Positions 57,846-64,000 of a DNA stretch of 64,000 nt are shown here, piece by piece. Made by a program: the position numbers and the translations under genes. Positions within the stretch are counted from its first letter, which is position 1. Every line of letters starts with the position of its first letter. Location of the stretch: positions 656,501-720,500 of the forward strand of contig OU696574.1 in the NCBI GenBank assembly GCA_916048095.2. The letters are read 5' to 3'. Source of the DNA: Sacculina carcini (taxonomy: Eukaryota; Arthropoda; Thecostraca; Sacculinidae). The notes below the pieces were generated by a model. It was not told the origin of the DNA. It ran no database searches and saw only the letters and a list, made by a program, of their open reading frames with translations.

Positions 57846-60245
57846 ATGGACGCGTGGACGGTGTCGGCGGCTGAGCGTAGTCGTCACGAGCAGCAGTTTG
57901 CCGGTCTGGCTCCTGATGCGGCAAGCGGCATGGTCACAGGCGAGCAGGCACGAGGCTTCTTCATGCAAAGCCAACTGCCCTTACCTACGCTCGGCAAAAT
58001 ATGGTTGGTGACGGCTTTAACACGCATGCCTGCCAGTGTACAGTACTCTGGTGCTTGTCGCTGTTGGTGTTTTGTTACGGTGGATGAATGTTTCGTCCTC
58101 TACATCGCTGTATATTGAAATTAATTGTTGTATATAGGCGTTGCATATTATCATTATCAATATCTAATATTAATGACAATTATAATATATAATGATATTA
58201 AATTAAGAAGTAATCAATATTAACATTATTATTGTTATTTATACTGTTATTAATACAGGGCATTAGCCGATATCGATTGCGACGGTCGCATGGACATCAA
58301 CGAGTTCAGTGTGGCGTGCAAGTTGATCAGCATGCAGCTCAAGGGGCACCCCGTTCCCGACACGCTGCCTCCGCCTCTGTTCGCCTTGCTGAGCCCCACG
58401 GCAGGTGACTGGCACCGCCTCTGGCGCCAATGGCTTCACCCATCTTCTCATGCTATTCGATTGATTTATTCGATTGAGGAATGATTCATGAGCGTGTTTC
58501 TTTCAAGTGAAAACATCCATCTAAATATATCCATAAAGGAAACGTCTTCCCAAATTAGTTCATTTGTAGGTAATTTTTTGCTGTGCTTAATGATGTGTTT
58601 GGTTTGCACAATTCGTAAATTTTTGCTTTTATTTTCAGGCCATTAAATGGAATGTCCAGTGGACATTTGACATTTACATCAACTTTGATACTTTTAAGCT
58701 TATATATCAATGAATTTACATCAAGGATTCATACACACAAAAATATTGCGTGTATATCAAAGAGATGCTCCTAATAAATATAGCTTCATGGTTTTGTATG
58801 TGTTAGTATAGACAGAAAACTATGAAATTTCTTTGGTGTGTATAAGTATCTGTATGTCTGTCTGTGTGTGTTTGTATGTGAATGTATGTCTGCTTCTCTG
58901 TGTGTGTGTGTGTGTGTGTGTGTGCGTATGATTGTGATTGTGTTTGTGTGAGCATTTAATCACTTGCACTTGTATCACAGGCGTGCCGGTGGCGCCCCCT
59001 GTAGCGGCCGCTGTGTCAACTATATCTGCCTCGTCGCCAGTGCTGGTGCAGATGCCCGCAGCCGCCTCTACTGCTAGAGCCGTGCCTGTGGGTGGCGTGG
59101 CCGTTCTACCTCGACCACCCTCGCTGCCATTGCAAGACAGGTTGCAAGACACATACACACACGTTCAATAATTACACACATACACACACATACACGTTCA
59201 ATAATTAACACATGCGCACAGACACTCATACACACATACACACACATACTTACACACGTGTGTGTATGTATGTGTTTATGTGTATGTGTGTTTGTTTATG
59301 TGTGTATGTACGTATGTACGTGTATGTACGTATGTACGTGTATGTACGTATATGTGCTTGTGTGTATGTGTTAATTATTGAACGTGTATGTGAATGTATG
59401 TGTGTGTGCTTGTGTTATGAGCATTGGAGACGTAATGTATGTGTGTTGGTGTGTGTGTGTGTGTTAGCAGTGTTGTGGAGTGGGCCTATGTGTGTAGATC
59501 ATGTGTGTGTGTGTTTGTAGTGGTGTGGAGTGGGCCTATGTGTGTAGATCATGTGTGTGTGTGTGTTTGTAGTGGTGTGGAGTGGGCCTATGTGTGTAGA
59601 TCATGTGTGTGTGTGTGTGTGTGTGTGTTTGTAGTGGTGTGGAGTGGGCCTATGTGTGTAGATCATGTGTGTGTGTGTGTGTTTGTAGTGGTGTGGAGTG
59701 GGCCTATGTGTGTAGATTATGTGTGTGTGTGTGTGTTAGCAGTGGTGTGGAGTGGGCCTATGTGTGTAGATCATGTGTGTGTGTGTGTGTGTGTGTTTGT
59801 AGTGGTGTGGAGTGGGCCTATGTGTGTAGATCATGTGTGTGTGTGTGTGTGTTTGTAGTGGTGTGGAGTGGGCCTATGTGTGTAGATCATGTGTGTGTGT
59901 GTGTGTTAGCAGTGGTGTAGAGTGGGCCTATGTGTGTAGATCATGTGTGTGTGTGTGTGTGTGTTTGTAGTGTTGTGGAGTGGGCCTATGTGTGTAGATC
60001 ATGTGTGTGTGTGTGTGTGTGTTTGTAGTGGTGTGGAGTGGGCGGTGTGTCAGAGTTCGCGACTCAGGTTCACTCAGCTCTACAACCAGCATGATCGCAC
60101 CAAGTGCGGCCATTTGACAGCGGCCCAGGCCAGAAACATTCTCGTTCAAACAGCGCTGCCCAACGCTGTGCTGGCGCAAATTTGGTCACTTGGACACACT
60201 CACACGCACATACATTCATACACACACACACACACATATATACAC

Positions 60246-60280
<35 letters not shown>

Positions 60281-61275
60281 TACACACATTCATGCACACA
60301 CACACACACATACACACACACACATATACACACATAGATATACACACGCACACACATATATACACATACATACACACATATATATACACACACGTATATA
60401 CACATATATACACACGTATATACACATACGCACACACATATACACACAGACATACACGCACACACATACATACACATGCACATACACATACACATGCACA
60501 CACACACACACATACGCATACAAACATACACGCACACAGGTTGCGTTGCAATGTATTAGGTAGATATTTATATAGCGCCCTACTTCTAGAGCCGGGCTTC
60601 TTAACCGGTAGTGTTCGCACCCCTTAGCGGTGCGAATCTGGTTTCTAGGGGGTTCGAGGATTCCTGTAATTTCTTTCAAAGAAGTTGTATGTTTAATCTA
60701 TGCATTGTATTTTTCCTGAGAAAACATAGTTTTGCTTAATTCTCTTAAAGGAGTTGTATGAATGAATATTTAATCAAAAAAAAGTTTTGTTGTAACGTCG
60801 TTTGAATTTTCATATTTTCTTATACCTATTGAGAAGGTGCGAGAACGGGGTGCTTGAACTGACTGCGGGTATAATGGGGTGCGAAAGCTGATTGCTGAGT
60901 GGAAAGGGGTGCGAACACTGAGAAAGATGAAAAGAAAGGTCTGTTTTCTGAAGAAGAAAACAATATGATATTTTTATCAAGATGTTTCAAGTATATTCTT
61001 TTACGAAGGGTGTTATTTTATTATTACACAATGATACACAATGATTTTAGCATTACTCAATGATAAACGTGAAATGCTATTTTAAAGGAACAAATGTGAT
61101 TTTCAGTGGTATGTGCCTGTACCATATTCTGTGCCAGCCATTGTTTCAATAACTAAATGCAATAACAAATTAATTTTATCAAATCTGGTTATACTGAACC
61201 TTAATAACGAGTATATAACTATTTCATCACGTTTTGATTATAAAGAAATAATTCCGGAGCGAACTGGCCAATGTA

Positions 61276-61311
<36 letters not shown>

Positions 61312-61562
61312 TGTATTGTATTGTATCATTTATTGCCAAAAAACAAAAACACAGGTAATACAAAATAACGAAAACATCAGAGGCAGTATAGTCTGTCAAG
61401 CCATGGCTTGTTAGACTGACAATAAATATTTTTCAACAAGTTTTGTGCAGTGCAACAAATTACTACAAAACATATGCTAAAACAAAACATGCAACAGAAC
61501 AATGCAGAAACAAAATATATACAAAACAAACAGCACAGTAATACTGTGTACGTACAAATTAT

Positions 61563-61606
<44 letters not shown>

Positions 61607-63284
61607 TGTGTGTGTTTGTGTGTGTGTTTGTGTGTGCTTGTGTGTGTTTGTGTGCTAGGTCGTTGGCTGATGTTGACGCCGATGGCCGCATGACATGTGA
61701 GGAATTCGTACTGGCCATGCATCTGTGCGAGGCGGCCAAGCGCGGCGACAAACTGCCTAACAGTCTGCCGGCCGATCTGCTGCCGCCCAGCTTTCGCCAC
61801 AGCCACGCCTCCGGCGTCGTCTCGCCGACATCCGGCGACATTCCGCCGTCCGTCACCGCTGTCGACTCTCCAACTACGGCTGCGGCTGCGGCGGTGGCGG
61901 GCGTCAGCGTGGATGAGGCCGTCACCTCGCCTCTGTCACAGTGTACGTTTGCTCAAGCTAGTATCGCGGTGTTGGTGTCAGTTGGGGAGATACTAGCTGC
62001 GTGTGTGCATGTTGTTGTGGTAGATTTGTGTTGGATGTGAGTGAATGAATCCAATTGAGTTAATTAATGTTATATCCCCGTGTGTTTGTGTTACGGCCGT
62101 TATGGGTGATACCATCTCAATTCCTTCGAGATTTTAAAGCCATCGTTGTGCCTTGTATGTCAAAGATCTTATATGGTGCTTGTGGGCGTATGTTTGTGTG
62201 AATATCATATTGGATTCATATAGCATAGAGAGACAAATTTGGACTGTGTGTGGGAGTTAGGCCCATTGTACAGAAGTTACGTTTGCCCTGATTCAGTACC
62301 GGCTCTCTTTCTCGTTCCCAACTGACCTAGCATAGCATAGAAAGATAGTCGAGACCAAACATGCCTGAGGTGTAATAACATGTTTCCCTGGACTGTGAAT
62401 TTGTGTACGTGTTTTGTGTGTGTGTGTGTGTGTATGTGTGTGTGTGTGTGTGTGGGCTGTCAGTTTCGTTCGAGGACAAGCGGCGCGAGAACTACAACAA
62501 GGGCCAGGCCGAGCTGGAGCGCCGACGCAAGGTTCTCGAGGAACAGCATAAGCGCGAACAAGAGGAGCGACAGCGCAAGGAACGTGAGCTGCTCGACAGA
62601 CAGGAGAAACTCAGGTGCAACTCTTGTACTCTTGTACTCAACTCTTGTACTCTTGTAGATATTCTGCCTGTTGACCTGGCTCAGCTGCTGGCACTCAACA
62701 TTCCTGCATTGTTATTGCTGTTGTTCTCAGTTTCATCGCTGGCCGCTGGCTGATGGTTTGGACAAACAGACTGGAAGCGGCGGTTATAAACATGTCGGGC
62801 CGCTGGTTGGCTTTAAGAACCGGGGTGTTCTTGCTGTGTGTGTGTGTGTGTGTGTTTTGTCTGTGGCAGGTTGGATCAAGAGCAACGACGTCAGGAGGAG
62901 CTTCAGCGACAATTGGAGGCACAGCGCGAGACAGAGTTGCAGAGGGACGAGGCGAGAGCGAGAGAGCAGGAGCAAAAAGAAGCAGCGCGCAGGTGCCTTT
63001 TCATGTGTATTTTATTTCGGCAGTTTTTCTTTGAAGGAGCCATTTCATTTTGTTATTTGTATCATTCAATGTGAACCACAGTAGGCATGTGTGTATGAGT
63101 GCGAGTGAGTTGATGGCGTGTCTTTTTGCGTTCATGATCTGACAGAGAACAGGAGAGACGCCGTAAAGAGGAATGGGAGAATAGCAAGCGACAAGAGTTG
63201 GAGAACATGCGTCAGAAGCAGCAGGAGGCTTTGCTCAAGCTCAAGGCGCACAATAACCAATTATCTGCTCAACTTGAGTCCACT
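57846..63284 (+). CDS. Itsn: intersectin (Dap160/ITSN), 5' portion
   Basis: Exons: 57846-58003, 58259-58404, 58981-59140, 60056-60184, 61659-61942, 62464-62614, 62870-62992, 63146-63284; 430 codons in consistent phase, continuing past the window. EH1 is [24 protein letters not shown] and a full EF-hand loop [13 protein letters not shown] Pro/Ala/Val linker follows. EH2 is [25 protein letters not shown] and loop [12 protein letters not shown]. Then [20 protein letters not shown] opens the Arg/Glu/Gln-rich coiled coil. The order and the FEDKRREN junction match intersectin. The protein scaffolds clathrin endocytosis and actin signalling; EH domains bind NPF motifs. The SH3 domains lie beyond the window. 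Other intersectins have a short N-terminal extension before this point, so an upstream coding exon is possible; ATG 57846 is the first in frame. Several donors are weak (GTTGGT, GTTGCA, GTCACT, GTTAGC). Confidence 0.9.
59450..60045. repeat. minisatellite ending at the EH2 exon acceptor
   Basis: About eleven units of 50-60 bp: (TG)n, TTTGTAG or TTAGCAG, then TGGTGTGGAGTGGGCCTATG, TGTGTAGATCATG. The last unit runs into the acceptor of intersectin exon 4, with GTGGAGTGGGC followed by GGTGTGTCAGAG. Long Val/Cys/Trp-rich open frames across it are repeat translations. Confidence 0.9.
60190..60540. repeat. CA/TA microsatellite in intersectin intron 4
   Basis: Interrupted ACACAT and CACATATA repeats filling the start of the intron after the EH2 exon. 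Confidence 0.9.
60560..60930. mobile_element. L2 tail scrap and possible hAT-like MITE
   Basis: GATATTTATATAGCGCCC at 60562-60579 resembles an L2 3' terminus. From 60590 the sequence GGGCTTCTTAACCGGTAGTG resembles the left end of the MITE at 17750 and GGGGTGCGAACACTGAG lies at the right end. Target duplications are not clear. Confidence 0.35.
61283..61310. repeat. (TG)n tract in intersectin intron 4
   Basis: Short pure TG run in the intron; another TG-rich stretch at 61565-61650 forms the sequence just before the exon 5 acceptor. Confidence 0.85.
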
Positions 63285-64000
63285 GTTAGCCCATCTCTCT
63301 CACACACATCTCACACACACTTAATTCAATTCAATGTTTTTTTCTATGTATACCTGTATATATGCATGTCGTTGTATGAAAGTGTATATATGTATCCATG
63401 AGTGAATGATAGAGTGTGCGTGAAGTGTGCATGAAATTGCAATGAAAAGCGCATTACGGGCGATTGCAATAAACACAATTATTTTTATTATTATTATTAT
63501 TATTACACACACACACACACATATTTCATTTATATATGTATATATTCTTATAGTTGATTTGCACTGCGTTCATGTTGTATTGTTATGTATTATGTGTGTG
63601 TATGGAATATATTATATGTGTATATGGAATGTAGTGTATTATTATAGTGTATTTTTGAATGAATTTAGGCCTGTTTTTGGTATTTAGCAAGTGACACAGT
63701 AATGTGTGCTTGTGCGTGTGCGCCTCTCTCTGTGTGCATATTTCTGAGTATGTATATCTGTGTGTGTGTGTGTGTGTGTGTATATATTTGTGAGTGTGTT
63801 TGTGCGTGTGTGTGTATGCTGTATGTGTGTTGAGCTCTGTTATTTGTGTATGTGTGTTATTGTGTTGTGTTCCCTGCCAATCTGAGTGTATGTCGTTGTA
63901 TGTCTGTTGTGTTGTCTTAATGTGTTGTCTGTTATGTTGTCTTTTGTGCTATATATCTGCTGTGTTGTCTTATTCAATATGTATATATGTGTGAGAGTGT
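63285..64000. other. intersectin intron to window end
   Basis: Simple-repeat-rich (ATT, CA, TG). No further coiled-coil exon is recognisable before the window ends. Confidence 0.6.

Noticed and set aside
59450-60045. CRISPR-like or coding repeat array
   Set aside because: Units carry TG runs of variable length and no unique spacers; an intronic minisatellite in an animal gene explains it.

Overview
The window is animal nuclear DNA, most likely from an arthropod. Three things point there: spliced Methuselah-type class B receptors, a secreted DUF4789-like cysteine-rich protein, and a spliced intersectin (Dap160/ITSN) gene. Introns run from under 100 bp to several kb. Non-coding DNA is AT-rich and loaded with (CA/TG)n microsatellites, LINEs, tRNA-derived SINEs and MITEs. 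The species cannot be named from sequence alone.

Layout. 1-3.7 kb: simple repeats, one MITE and a few unassigned exon-like stretches. 3.8-4.7 kb (-): secreted DUF4789-like protein. 6.0-13.3 kb (+): a complete seven-exon Methuselah-like receptor (copy A, 810 aa; all splice phases agree). 15.2-29.0 kb and 38.3-49.7 kb: two arms of a large inverted duplication, each carrying the same second type of Methuselah-like receptor (copy B on -, copy C on +; about 96% identical in the large exon). Neither has a recognisable first exon. The roughly 9 kb spacer holds a damaged CR1/Jockey-type LINE, a fossil Ty3/Gypsy fragment and a hairpin MITE. 51.7-57.1 kb (-): a possible two-exon gene for a 66-aa membrane protein, whose intron holds a nearly full-length L2-type LINE. 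57.8 kb to the end (+): the 5' part of intersectin (two EH domains and the start of the coiled coil), running off the window.

The most unusual object lies inside intron 6 of receptor copy B. It is an apparently full-length LINE with one intact 1018-aa ORF. From N to C terminus it carries a nuclear-receptor-type C4 zinc finger, a PHD finger, a reverse transcriptase with a YLDD box, a CCHC knuckle and a restriction-like endonuclease. I know of no described retrotransposon with a nuclear-receptor DNA-binding module. This copy and a second truncated copy sit in one (AC)n microsatellite that is a single tract at the same place in the other arm. A third truncated copy at 50.6 kb also has an (AC)n tract just upstream. 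This suggests, but does not prove, targeting of (AC)n DNA.

The two arms have mutually exclusive insertions: the zinc-finger LINE in the left arm, an L2 fragment and a MITE in the right. The arms have therefore evolved apart, either as an old segmental duplication or as two haplotypes placed head to head by assembly.
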